Shown here: positions 52,201 through 63,100 of the stretch, piece by piece | Position numbering within the stretch: position 1 is the first letter of the stretch | Layout of the letters: each line of letters begins with the position of its first letter | NCBI GenBank assembly: GCA_963514095.1 | Contig: OY741268.1 | Coordinates: 1-64,000, forward strand | DNA: 64,000 bases | Origin: Eutrigla gurnardus | Taxonomy: Eukaryota; Chordata; Actinopteri; Perciformes; Triglidae | Reading direction: 5' to 3' | Notes under the pieces: model-generated | Told to the model about the DNA's origin: nothing | Databases searched by the model: none | What the model saw: the letters and a program-made list of their open reading frames with translations, nothing else | Program-made: the position numbers and the translations under genes

Positions 52201-52964
52201 TTTGTAACAAAGTTAGATCAAAGCGCCACCTAGTGGCTCTTTTAGACAAATTTGAGACCATTAATTGACATACATATGCATGGTGATCTGTTAGGGTCAT
52301 GTGCTTTATTTCTATGTTTTGAACCAAAGATATAAGGGGAGTAGACATAAAAATAAAATCTATCCTTGTAAAAGTTTTATGCCTATTTGAGAAAAAAGTA
52401 TACTCCTTAGCAGTGGGATGGTGTAACCGCCAGACATCCATAAGATTAAAGTCAGAGAGTAAATGCTGTATTGCTTTGGTTGCTTGTACATTAGAGTCAG
52501 ATTTACTTGATTTATCCAATTTGTGATCCAATATGGCATTCATGTCAGAGCCGATTACCAACTCAAAGTCAGAAAGTTCAGCCAGTATACTATTCAATTG
52601 AGTAAAAAAAACATCATCATATGAGTTAGGGGCATATATTGATAAATGCCAGTTTCCTTTCATTGTAAATACACTTAACAAAAGCAACTCTACCATCTTC
52701 ATCACCTCCCTTGTCAATGATGGTAAATCGTAGTGCTTTACGAATTAGTATAATGACTCCTTTTGTTTTATTTAAAGCAGAAGAGGAAGCACATACTTTA
52801 TACAAGTGATTTTCCATTCTGTTAACATCATCTCTTTGCAAATGTGTCTCCTGAAACATAGCTAAATCAATTTTGTTTCTTGCTAATAGATCCAAACAGG
52901 CTACTCTCTTATTAGGGGAATTAAGGCCCTTTAAGTTGCAACAAAATATATTCAAACTGCCCAT
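49211..52964 (-). pseudogene. LINE ORF2 (AP endonuclease - reverse transcriptase), one frameshift
   Basis: The polyprotein nicks target DNA and primes reverse transcription of the element RNA. It starts MGSLNIFCCNLKGLN at 52964 with the endonuclease motif FQETHL. The frame breaks near 52640, where an ATAT run is out of phase (frames 52964-52626 and 52717-49211). In the 1,168-residue downstream frame, endonuclease motifs are GSDMN (56-60), RIDFIF (118-123) and TDHHA (143-147). Reverse transcriptase motifs are NYRPLSL (444-450), SIDAEKAFDR (511-520), RQGDPIS (571-577) and the catalytic FADD (613-616). A C-terminal Cys/His motif (C1038, C1041, H1051, C1056) matches the L1-type CCHC. The stop is at 49211. 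One frame slip is the only lesion I see. Assignment to L1 versus Tx1 clade is open. Confidence 0.9.
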
Positions 52965-53477
52965 GTGGTTTTCAATACTGAAGCATTCAGGGAAAGGAAG
53001 TATATAAATGAAAAATAAGTTTCAACCATATTCTAATAAACCAAATTCATACCAGCACCATTCTTCACAAAGAGATAAACAAGATCCTGTACATCCCCCC
53101 ACCCCGACCCTCTGGGTCACCCACCAATAGGACACAAATATAATCAAAAATACAGATGTAGCAGAAAGAAAATATATTGCCCTATTGAACAGACTCCTCT
53201 CACTCCGCCCCATCTGTGCGGATGTGTAACACGCTTTAAGAAGGAGAAAGAAAAACAAAAACACATCCTCGCCGCTTCTATAAGTGACTCCCAAGTTCAT
53301 TAATATAGTTAAACGTAATTTCTAATCTTATTACCAAAGTTACTACTTTGATGTTAGAGGATGGGAGAGTGGAAGAAAAAAGAAAAGAGAGACAAGAGAA
53401 GACATCACTCATGTCCAACAACTGTCATGAATCAGAAAGTTTGTATCCGCACCTCATGATGTGAGGACAGAAAATGT
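52965..53477 (-). other. LINE inter-ORF spacer
   Basis: 513 bp between ORF1 and ORF2. It contains a 92-codon open frame (53300-53022, minus strand) that has a hydrophobic Phe/Leu run but no recognisable domain and no match to LINE proteins that I know. I regard the region as non-coding spacer. It includes a C-rich run (about 53093-53107). Confidence 0.6.
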
Positions 53478-54256
53478 TCAGTCAGTCGGGATATTAAGAG
53501 ATGGTTTCACCTGTTGTTCGAAGAAATCCATCGCATCCGTAGCTCTAGTGAAAGCGTACGTTTTCTCCCTGAAAGTCACCAGCAGTTTGGCAGGATAAGC
53601 CATGCCATGCCTCAGGTTGGCTGTGCGTAATAGCGCCCTGATATCGTTAAAACGCGCCTGTTGTTTGCGCTGCTCTGTGGTCATATCAGGGTAGATATGA
53701 ATTCTTCTTCCTCTGTAGTTTAGTTTTCCTCCCATGGCTCCGACCAGGCGCTGGATGGTGCGTCTCACTTCGAAGCTGTGTAGCCGGGTGATCATACAGT
53801 GGCTCTCATTTTGCGCAATTGGTCCGGTGCGATGCGCCATGCTCACAAGTGGTTGCGGGCCCAGTTTTTCTTCCCCGAACAGTTCATACAAAAGCTTGGT
53901 AACAAAGGCAGTGGGGTTACCTGCCTCTATCCCCTGTTGCAGGCCAATAATTCGGAGATTGTACTTCCTGCTGTGATTTTCCAGCGCTTGTGTTTTTTCT
54001 TTTAATTCTTCGTTCTCTCCCAACAGAGCTTTGTAGCTCTTCTCCAAAGATTGGATGCGTTCTTCCATTGTATTTGTAGAAATTTCCAAGTCCTCCACTT
54101 TTGATTTGTTAATGTAAGATTTAACTTACTTAGCTCCTCCTGCATCGGCTTCAGCTTCGTGTCAAAAGCCGCAGAGATTTCCTCCCGCACAATGTCTCTA
54201 ATCATTTTCGCTAATGCTTCGGGATCCATTGTTGCACTGCGGAGTGTAGACGGCAT
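53478..54256 (-). pseudogene. LINE ORF1 (L1 ORF1p-like RNA-binding protein), one frameshift
   Basis: The family forms trimers that bind the element RNA and chaperone nucleic acid. The first frame starts MPSTLRSATMDPEALAKM at 54256 and is lost near 54100. The rest continues in another frame from about 54098 to the stop at 53478. The downstream 206 residues show a heptad-rich coiled coil (about 8-45), then an RRM-like domain beginning YNLRIIGLQQG (about 46-140), then the C-terminal domain with MAYPAKLLVTFREKTYAF. The order coiled coil - RRM - CTD is that of L1 ORF1p (Transposase_22 family). I see no zinc knuckle. The frame slip lies near an A-rich stretch (AAATCAAAAG on the coding strand). Confidence 0.85.
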
Positions 54257-54396
54257 AAGTTTGACGAACTGATATAAATCACCAGAAAGAGCTGATTTAG
54301 GGGAGATATAAAACTCAATCTAGAACTTAATTGTTTGAAGGAGCGGCGTGGTCGGCGTTTTTGGCGTCCTCACAGCATGTCACCGGAAGTCCCACA
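54257..54396 (-). promoter_or_regulatory. LINE 5' leader, probable internal promoter region
   Basis: The 140 bp upstream of ORF1 are richer in CpG than the surroundings (GGCGTGGTCGGCG, CACCGGAAGT). They include an ACCGGAAGT sequence resembling an ETS-type site. L1 elements carry their promoter in the 5' UTR, so a promoter here is expected from the family; the exact elements are not determined. Its far end is 46 bp from the ATG of the cassette gene on the opposite strand. Confidence 0.45.
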
Positions 54397-54790
54397 CAGT
54401 GGCAAGCCATTGCAAGTGCAAAAAAACCCAAGTCAAACCAACATGGCCGACAGACAGCCAGAAACTCCAAGTTGTTTATTTTCTTCTGTTCAAAACTTCT
54501 GTAAAAAGAGACCCTTGCAGGTAAGAAAAATATGGTGACATCAAGTAACATCTAAGGAGTCATCCAATTGCTAAATTGCCGAGGTATTGATTTTATTTTG
54601 GGAGGAAATTGTGATTAATCACATGTCCACTGTAGTGTACATCATGCATCATGAGCTATATTTCAAGTACAATTCATAGGCTACAATTAGTCTATTACTG
54701 CTGCTGTTCTTGAAAAAACTTCATTCCCAGTAATTTCCTTTCCCTGTAAATCAACTTGTTTATGTTTTTAGAATGTGATTTGAAGTTTTT
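54397..54790. repeat. Right copy of 394-bp duplication flanking the LINE
   Basis: The right-hand partner of 48480-48873, starting immediately at the LINE 5' end. It contains a complete exon 1. The position and orientation are those of a target-site duplication, but the length is far above the usual 7-20 bp for L1. Confidence 0.85.
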
Positions 54791-55105
54791 GTAAATCTTT
54801 ACATTTTGTAGAGCTCAGGAGCAGAGCGTAATAGACAGGCCTACAGGATAGTGGAGGAATTACCACAGTCAAGTGAGGATGATGATGATACTAGTAGCAG
54901 TGAGGAGGAAGGGCTGCCAGAACAGGAAGGGTTATCAAGTGCTAGCAGTAGTAACATTGGAGCTGAGGACACTGAATCTGGAAAGGAGGCTGAGGAAGAT
55001 GAGGCTGATGGAGCTGAGGATGCAAATGATGGTGAGGGAGTTGAGGCTGAGGATGCATCCATCACCATAGAACTCAAGGGAAAAGGACAGGCATTGACCT
55101 TATAA
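54443..55105 (+). CDS. Predicted two-exon gene for a small acidic protein, copy 4 (right part)
   Basis: Exon 1 is 54443-54520 (identical to the other copies), the intron is 291 bp, and exon 2 is 54812-55105 with a TAA stop. Compared with copies 2 and 3, the product has Ala-to-Thr changes after the Asp run (DDDDT) and near the end (QALTL). The cassette's own upstream 122 bp are replaced by the LINE 5' end, which starts 46 bp before the ATG, so the original promoter, if it lay there, is lost or replaced. An in-frame ATG at 54377 within the LINE leader would add 22 residues. AATAAA is at 55412-55417. Confidence 0.48.
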
Positions 55106-55508
55106 AACAGTATGTAGAGTAGGTTTCCTTGCAGTAAAGCTTGCCATTAAAACATTCAGTGTAAGTTAGTGCTGGATGAATCGTGAGCAAGAGACTTGGG
55201 AATCTATACAGGAGAGTGAATTCCTCAATGGTGTTTTAGTTATGAATGAATACATTAAATTATATTATAGTTCACATGAAAATTTCACATTTCAATACAC
55301 TATATTATATAAATGTATTCATTTGTTTATTAAATACGTTTCTACAAAAACGCATGCTGTCCACCTGAGTGTACATGTAATTATATCTTTATTACATATG
55401 GGTTGAAAAAAAATAAAGTTCAAACCTTGTATTTCATGCCTAACGATGACTAAAAACACTAAGTAAAAAAATCCTGACTGAGGTTATCATAATTCATGCA
55501 TGAAAGGG
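55106..55508 (+). other. Cassette copy 4 3' region
   Basis: Same AT-rich 3' region as the other copies, with the AATAAA at 55412-55417, ending at the palindrome (55493-55504) and TTAA (55509-55512). Small private changes are present (GCCATTAAAAC, CTAACGATG). I see no further gene. Confidence 0.5.
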
Positions 55509-57115
55509 TTAAATGTGTTGATATCGGTGGGACATTGAAGAATGCAGCTTATTTGACAACTGACACTGCAATAGTGGTTAAAACACATGTTACCTGCAAA
55601 TAACAGCTTAAAAGCCTCTTTCCTGCGTGAAACAGCTATTTCCGGCTTTTTGCCCACATTAAACTTGTAAAAGCATTGTTTTGCACTTATTTGATGTTTG
55701 GACGCCATTTTGTGTTCAAAGACACTGGAATCACATTGAAACGAAAGCAGATCCACTCCAGAGGGCTGTTATGACTTAAATGTGGTGATCTCGGTGGGAC
55801 ATTGAAGAATGCAGCTTATTTGACAACTGACACTGCAATAGTGGTTAAAACGTGTGTTACCTGCAAATAACAGCTTAAAAGCCTCTTCCCTGCGTGAAAC
55901 AGCTATTACAGCCTTTTCCCCACATTAAACTTGTAAAAGCATTGTTTTGCACTTATTTGATGTTTAGACGCCATTTTGTGTTCAAAGACACTGGAATCAC
56001 ACTGAAACGAAAGCAGATCCACTCCAGAGTGCTTTTATGACTTAAATGTGTTGATCTCGGTGGGACATTGAAGAATGCAGCTTATTTGACAACTGACACT
56101 GCAATAGCGGTTAAAACGTGTGTTACCTGCAAATAACAGCTTAAAAGCCTCTTCCCTGCGTGAAACAGCTATGTCAGCCTTTTCACCACATTAAACTTGT
56201 AAAAGTATTGTTTTGCACTTATTTGATGTTTAGACGCCATTTTGTGTTCAAAGACACTGGAATCACATTGAAACGAAAGAAGATCCACTCCAAAGTGCTG
56301 TTATGACTTAAATGTGTTGATCTCGGTGGGACATTGAAGAAGGCAGCTTATTTGACAACTGACACGGCAATAGTGGTTAAAACGCATGTTACCTGCAAAT
56401 AACAGCTTAAAAGACTCTTTCCTGCGTGAAACAGCTATTTCCGGCTTTTTGCCCACATTAAACTTGTAAAAGCATTGTTTTGAACTTATTTGATGTTTGG
56501 ACGCATTTTGTATTGAAAGACAGTGGACTCACACTGAAACGAAAGAATATCCACTCCAGAGTGCTTTTATGACTTAAATGTGTTGATATCGGTGGGACAT
56601 TGAAGAATGCAGCTTATTTGACAACTGACACTACAATAGTGGTTAAAACGCATGTTACCTGCAAATAACAGCTTAAAAGCCTCTTTCCTGCGTGAAACAG
56701 CTATTTCCGGCTTTTTGCCCACATTAAACTTCTAAAAGCATTGTTTTGCACTTTTTTTTAATGTTTGGACGCCATTTTGTGTTGAAAGACAGTGGACTCA
56801 CACTGAAACGAAAGAATATCCACTCCAGAGTGCTTTTATGACTTAAATGTGTTGATATCGGTGGGACATTGAAGAATGCAGCTTATTTGACAACTGACAC
56901 TACAATAGTGGTTAAAACGCATGTTACCTGCAAATAACAGCTTAAAAGCCTCTTTCCTGCGTGAAACAGCTATTTCCGGCTTTTTGCCCACATTTAACTT
57001 GTTAAAGCATTGTTTTGCACTTTTTTTTAATGTTTGGACGCCATTTTGTGTTGAAAGACAGTGGACTCACACTGAAACGAAAGAATATCCACTCCAGAGT
57101 GCTTTTATGACTTAA
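55509..57115. repeat. Diverged satellite monomers right of cassette 4
   Basis: About six monomers mixing the GATATCGG, AAAGAATATCC, GACAGTGGACTCAC and CACTTTTTTTTAATG variants (about 56751 and 57022) with AAAGCAGATCC units. One monomer lacks a base in GACGCATTTTG (about 56500). This is the same diverged subfamily as at 46923-48357. I see no gene. Confidence 0.8.
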
Positions 57116-60100
57116 ATGTGTTGATCTCGGTGCGACATTGAAGAATGCAGCTTATTTGACAACTGACACTGCAATAGTGGTTAAAACGTGTGTTACCTGC
57201 AAATAACAGCTTAAAAGCCTCTTCCCTGTGTGAAACAGCTATTACAGCCTTTTCCCCACATTAAACTTGTAAAAGCATTGTTTTGCACTTATTTGATGTT
57301 TAGACGCCATTTTGTGTTCAAAGACACTGGAATCACATTGAAACGAAAGAAGATCCACTCCAGAGTGCTGTTATGACTTAAATGTGTTGATCTCGGTGGG
57401 ACATTGAAGAATGCAGCTTATTTGACAACTGACACTGCAATAGTGGTTAAAACATGTGTTACCTGCAAATAACAGCTTAAAAGCCTCTTCCCTGTGTGAA
57501 ACAGCTATTACAGCCTTTTCCCCACATTAAACTTGTAAAAGCATTGTTTTGCACTTATTTGATGTTTAGACGCCATTTTGTGTTCAAAGACAGTGGAATC
57601 ACATTGAAACGAAAGAAGATCCACTCCAGAGTGCTGTTTTGACTTAAATGTGTTGATCTCGGTGGGACATTGAAGAATGCAGCTTATTTGACAACTGACA
57701 CTGCAATAGTGGTTAAAACGTGTGTTACCTGCAAATAACAGCTTAAAAGCCTCTTTCCTGCGTGAAAAAGCTGTTTCCGGCTTTTTGCCCACATTAAACT
57801 TGTAAAAGCATTGTTTTGCACTTATTTGATGTTTAGACGCCATTTTGTGTTCAAAGACACTGGAATCACACTGAAACGAAAGCAGATCCACTCCAGAGTG
57901 CTTTTATAACTTAAATGTGTTGATCTCAGTGGGACATTGAAGAATGCAGCTTATTTGACAACTCACACTGCAATAGTGGTTAAAACGTGTGTTACCTGCA
58001 AATAACAGCTTAAAAGCCTCTTCCCTGTGTGAAACAGCTATTACAGCCTTTTCCCCACATTAAACTTGTAAAAGCATTGTTTTGCACTTATTTGATGTTT
58101 AGACGCCATTTTGTGTTCAAAGACACTGGAATCACATTGAAACGAAAGAAGATCCACTCCAGAGTGCTGTTATGACTTAAATGTGTTGATCTCGGTGCGA
58201 CATTGAAGAATGCAGCTTATTTGACAACTGACACTGCAATAGTGGTTAAAACGTGTGTTACCTGCAAATAACAGCTTAAAAGCCTCTTCCCTGTGTGAAA
58301 CAGCTATTACAGCCCTTTCCCCACATTAAACTTGTAAAAGCATTGTTTTGCACTTATTTGATGTTTAGACGCCATTTTGTGTTCAAAGACAGTGGAATCA
58401 CATTGAAACGAAAGAAGATCCACTCCAGAGTGCTGTTTTGACTTAAATGTGTTGATCTCGGTGGGACATTGAAGAATGCAGCTTATTTGACAACTGACAC
58501 TGCAATAGTGGTTAAAACGTGTGTTACCTGCAAATAACAGCTTAAAAGCCTCTTTCCTGCGTGAAAAAGCTGTTTCCGGCTTTTTGCCCACATTAAACTT
58601 GTAAAAGCATTGTTTTGCACTTATTTGATGTTTAGACGCCATTTTGTGTTCAAAGACACTGGAATCACACTGAAACAAAAGAAGATCCACTCCAGAGTGC
58701 TTTTATGACTTAAATGTGTTGATCTCATTGCGACATTGAAGAATGCAGCTTATTTGACAACTGACACTGCAATAGTGGTTAAAATGCATGTTACCTGCAA
58801 ATAACAGCTTAAAAGCCTCTTTCCTGTGTGAAACAGCTGTTTCCGGCTTTTTCCCCACATTAAACTTGTAAAAGCATTGTTTTGCACTTATTTGATGTTT
58901 AGACGCCATTTTGTGTTCAAAGACACTGGAATCACATTGAAACGAAAGAAGATCCACTCCAGAGTGCTGTTATGACTTAAATGTGTTGATCTCGGTGGGA
59001 CATTGAAGAATGCAGCTTATTTGACAACTGACACTGCAATAGTGGTTAAAACGTGTGTTACCTGCAAATAACAGCTTAAAAGCCTCTTCCCTGTGTGAAA
59101 CAGCTATTACAGCCTTTTCCCCACATTAAACTTGTAAAAGCATTGTTTTGCACTTATTTGATGTTTAGACGCCATTTTGTGTTCAAAGACACTGGAATCA
59201 CATTGAAACGAAAGAAGATCCACTCCAGAGTGCTGTTATGACTTAAATGTGTTGATCTCATTGCGACATTGAAGAATGCAGCTTATTTGACAACTGACAC
59301 TGCAATAGTGGTTAAAATGCATGTTACCTGCAAATAACAGCTTAAAAGCCTCTTTCCTGTGTGAAACAGCTGTTTCCGGCTTTTTCCCCACATTAAACTT
59401 GTAAAAGCATTGTTTTGCACTTAGTTGATGTTTAGACGCCATTTTGTGTTCAAAGACACTGGAATCACATTGAAACGAAAGAAGATCCACTCCAGAGTGC
59501 TGTTATGACTTAAATGTGTTGATCTCGGTGGGACATTGAAGAATGCAGCTTATTTGACAACTGACACTGCAATAGTGGTTAAAACGTGTGTTACCTGCAA
59601 ATAACAGCTTAAAAGCCTCTTCCCTGTGTGAAACAGCTATTACAGCCTTTTCCCCACATTAAACTTGTAAAAGCATTGTTTTGCACTTATTTGATGTTTA
59701 GACGCCATTTTCTGTTCAAAGACACTGGAATCACATTGAAACGAAAGAAGATCCACTCCAGAGTGCTGTTATGACTTAAATGTGTTGATCTCGGTGGGAC
59801 ATTGAAGAATGCAGCTTATTTGACAACTCACACTGCAATAGTGGTTAAAACGTGTGTTACCTGCAAATAACAGCTTAAAAGCCTCTTCCCTGTGTGAAAC
59901 AGCTATTACAGCCTTTTCCCCACATTAAACTTGTAAAAGCATTGTTTTGCACTTATTTGATGTTTAGACGCCATTTTGTGTTCAAAGACACTGGAATCAC
60001 ATTGAAACGAAAGAAGATCCACTCCAGAGTGCTGTTATGACTTAAATGTGTTGATCTCGGTGGGACATTGAAGAATGCAGCTTATTTGACAACTGACACT

Positions 60101-63100
60101 GCAATAGTGGTTAAAACGTGTGTTACCTGCAAATAACAGCTTAAAAGCCTCTTCCCTGTGTGAAACAGCTATTACAGCCTTTTCCCCACATTAAACTTGT
60201 AAAAGCATTGTTTTGCACTTATTTGATGTTTAAACGCCATTTTGTGTTCAAAGACTCTGGAATCACACTGAAACGAAAGAAGATCCACTCCAGAGTGCTT
60301 TTATGACTTAAATGTGTTGATCTCAGTGCGACATTGAAGAATGCAGCTTATTTGACAACTGACACTGCAATAGTGGTTAAAATGCATGTTACCTGCAAAT
60401 AACAGCTTAAAAGCCTCTTTCCTGTGTGAAACAGCTGTTTCCGGCTTTTTGCCCACATTAAACTTGTAAAAGCATTGTTTTGCACTTATTTGATGTTTAG
60501 ACGCCATTTTGTGTTCACAGACACTGGAATCACATTGAAACGAAAGAAGATCCACTCCAGAGTGCTGTTATGACTTAAATGTGTTGATCTCGGTGGGACA
60601 TTGAAGAATGCAGCTTATTTGACAACTCATACTGCAATAGTGGTTAAAACGTGTGTTACCTGCAAATAACAGCTTAAAAGCCTCTTCCCTGTGTGAAACA
60701 GCTATTACAGCCTTTTCCCCACATTAAACTTGTAAAAGCATTGTTTTGCACTTATTTGATGTTTAGACGCCATTTTGTGTTCAAAGACACTGGAATCACA
60801 CTGAAACAAAAGAAGATCCACTCCAGAGTGCTTTTATGACTTAAATGTGTTGATCTCATTGCGACATTGAAGAATGCAGCTTATTTGACAACTGACACTG
60901 CAATAGTGGTTAAAATGCATGTTACCTGCAAATAACAGCTTAAAAGCCTCTTTCCTGTGTGAAACAGCTGTTTCCGGCTTTTTCCCCACATTAAACTTGT
61001 AAAAGCATTGTTTTGCACTTAGTTGATGTTTAGACGCCATTTTGTGTTCAAAGACACTGGAATCACATTGAAACGAAAGAAGATCCACTCCAGAGTGCTG
61101 TTATGACTTAAATGTGTTGATCTCGGTGGGACATTGAAGAATGCAGCTTATTTGACAACTGACACTGCAATAGTGGTTAAAACGTGTGTTACCTGCAAAT
61201 AACAGCTTAAAAGCCTCTTCCCTGTGTGAAACAGCTATTACAGCCTTTTCCCCACATTAAACTTGTAAAAGCATTGTTTTGCACTTATTTGATGTTTAGA
61301 CGCCATTTTCTGTTCAAAGACACTGGAATCACATTGAAACGAAAGAAGATCCACTCCAGAGTGCTGTTATGACTTAAATGTGTTGATCTCGGTGGGACAT
61401 TGAAGAATGCAGCTTATTTGACAACTGACACTGCAATAGTGGTTAAAACGTGTGTTACCTGCAAATAACAGCTTAAAAGCCTCTTCCCTGTGTGAAACAG
61501 CTATTACAGCCTTTTCCCCACATTAAACTTGTAAAAGCATTGTTTTGCACTTATTTGATGTTTAAACGCCATTTTGTGTTCAAAGACTCTGGAATCACAC
61601 TGAAACGAAAGAAGATCCACTCCAGAGTGCTTTTATGACTTAAATGTGTTGATCTCAGTGCGACATTGAAGAATGCAGCTTATTTGACAACTGACACTGC
61701 AATAGTGGTTAAAATGCATGTTACCTGCAAATAACAGCTTAAAAGCCTCTTTCCTGTGTGAAACAGCTGTTTCCGGCTTTTTGCCCACATTAAACTTGTA
61801 AAAGCATTGTTTTGCACTTATTTGATGTTTAGACGCCATTTTGTGTTCAAAGACACTGGAATCACATTGAAACGAAAGAAGATCCACTCCAGAGTGCTGT
61901 TATGACTTAAATGTGTTGATCTCGGTGGGACATTGAAGAATGCAGCTTATTTGACAACTGACACTGCAATAGTGGTTAAAACGTGTGTTACCTGCAAATA
62001 ACAGCTTAAAAGCCTCTTCCCTGTGTGAAACAGCTATTACAGCCTTTTCCCCACATTAAACTTGTAAAAGCATTGTTTTGCACTTATTTGATGTTTAAAC
62101 GCCATTTTGTGTTCAAAGACTCTGGAATCACACTGAAACGAAAGAAGATCCACTCCAGAGTGCTTTTATGACTTAAATGTGTTGATCTCAGTGCGACATT
62201 GAAGAATGCAGCTTATTTGACAACTGACACTGCAATAGTGGTTAAAATGCATGTTACCTGCAAATAACAGCTTAAAAGCCTCTTTCCTGTGTGAAACAGC
62301 TGTTTCCGGCTTTTTGCCCACATTAAACTTGTAAAAGCATTGTTTTGCACTTATTTGATGTTTAGACGCCATTTTGTGTTCACAGACACTGGAATCACAT
62401 TGAAACGAAAGAAGATCCACTCCAGAGTGCTGTTATGACTTAAATGTGTTGATCTCGGTGGGACATTGAAGAATGCAGCTTATTTGACAACTCACACTGC
62501 AATAGTGGTTAAAACGTGTGTTACCTGCAAATAACAGCTTAAAAGCCTCTTCCCTGTGTGAAACAGCTATTACAGCCTTTTCCCCACATTAAACTTGTAA
62601 AAGCATTGTTTTGCACTTATTTGATGTTTAGACGCCATTTTGTGTTCAAAGACACTGGAATCACACTGAAACAAAAGAAGATCCAATCCAGAGTGCTTTT
62701 ATGACTTAAATGTGTTGATCTCAGTGGGACATTGAAGAATGCAGCTTATTTGACAACTGACACTGCAATAGTGGTTAAAATGCATGTTACCGGCAAATAA
62801 CAGCTTAAAAGCCTCTTTCCTGCGTGAAACAGCTGTTTCCGGCTTTTTGCCCACATTAAACTTGTAAAAGCATTGTTTTGCACTTATTTGATGTTTAGGC
62901 GCCATTTTGTGTTCAAAGACACTGGAATCACATTGAAACGAAAGAAGATCCACTCCAGAGTGCTGTTATGACTTAAATGTGTTGATCTCGGTGGGACATT
63001 GAAGAATGCAGCTTATTTGACAACTCACACTGCAATAGTGGTTAAAACGTCTGTTACCTGCAAATAACAGCTTAAAAGCCTCTTCCCTGTGTGAAACAGC

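Larger units (their letters stand above)
48874..54396 (-). mobile_element. L1-superfamily (L1/Tx1-type) LINE, near full length, minus strand
   Basis: A non-LTR retrotransposon of about 5.5 kb on the minus strand. From its 5' end (54396) it has a GC-richer leader of about 140 bp, ORF1 (54256-53478), a 513-bp spacer, ORF2 with endonuclease and reverse transcriptase (52964-49211), a 3' region of about 340 bp, and an A-rich tail seen as T runs at 48869-48890. Each ORF has a single frameshift; otherwise both are open throughout, so the copy is young. The exact 3' boundary is ambiguous within about five T residues shared with the target. It lies in the intron of cassette 4, antisense to the cassette gene. 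Confidence 0.92.
48358..55508 (+). mobile_element. Cassette copy 4, split by a LINE insertion
   Basis: The left part, 48358-48873, runs from the normal left junction through exon 1 and most of the intron. It is interrupted by a minus-strand LINE (48874-54396). The cassette resumes at 54397, but at the sequence already present at 48480, so 394 bp occur on both sides. The right part, 54397-55508, then runs through a second exon 1, the intron, exon 2, the poly(A) signal and the piggyBac-like terminus (palindrome 55493-55504, TTAA 55509-55512). Confidence 0.6.
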
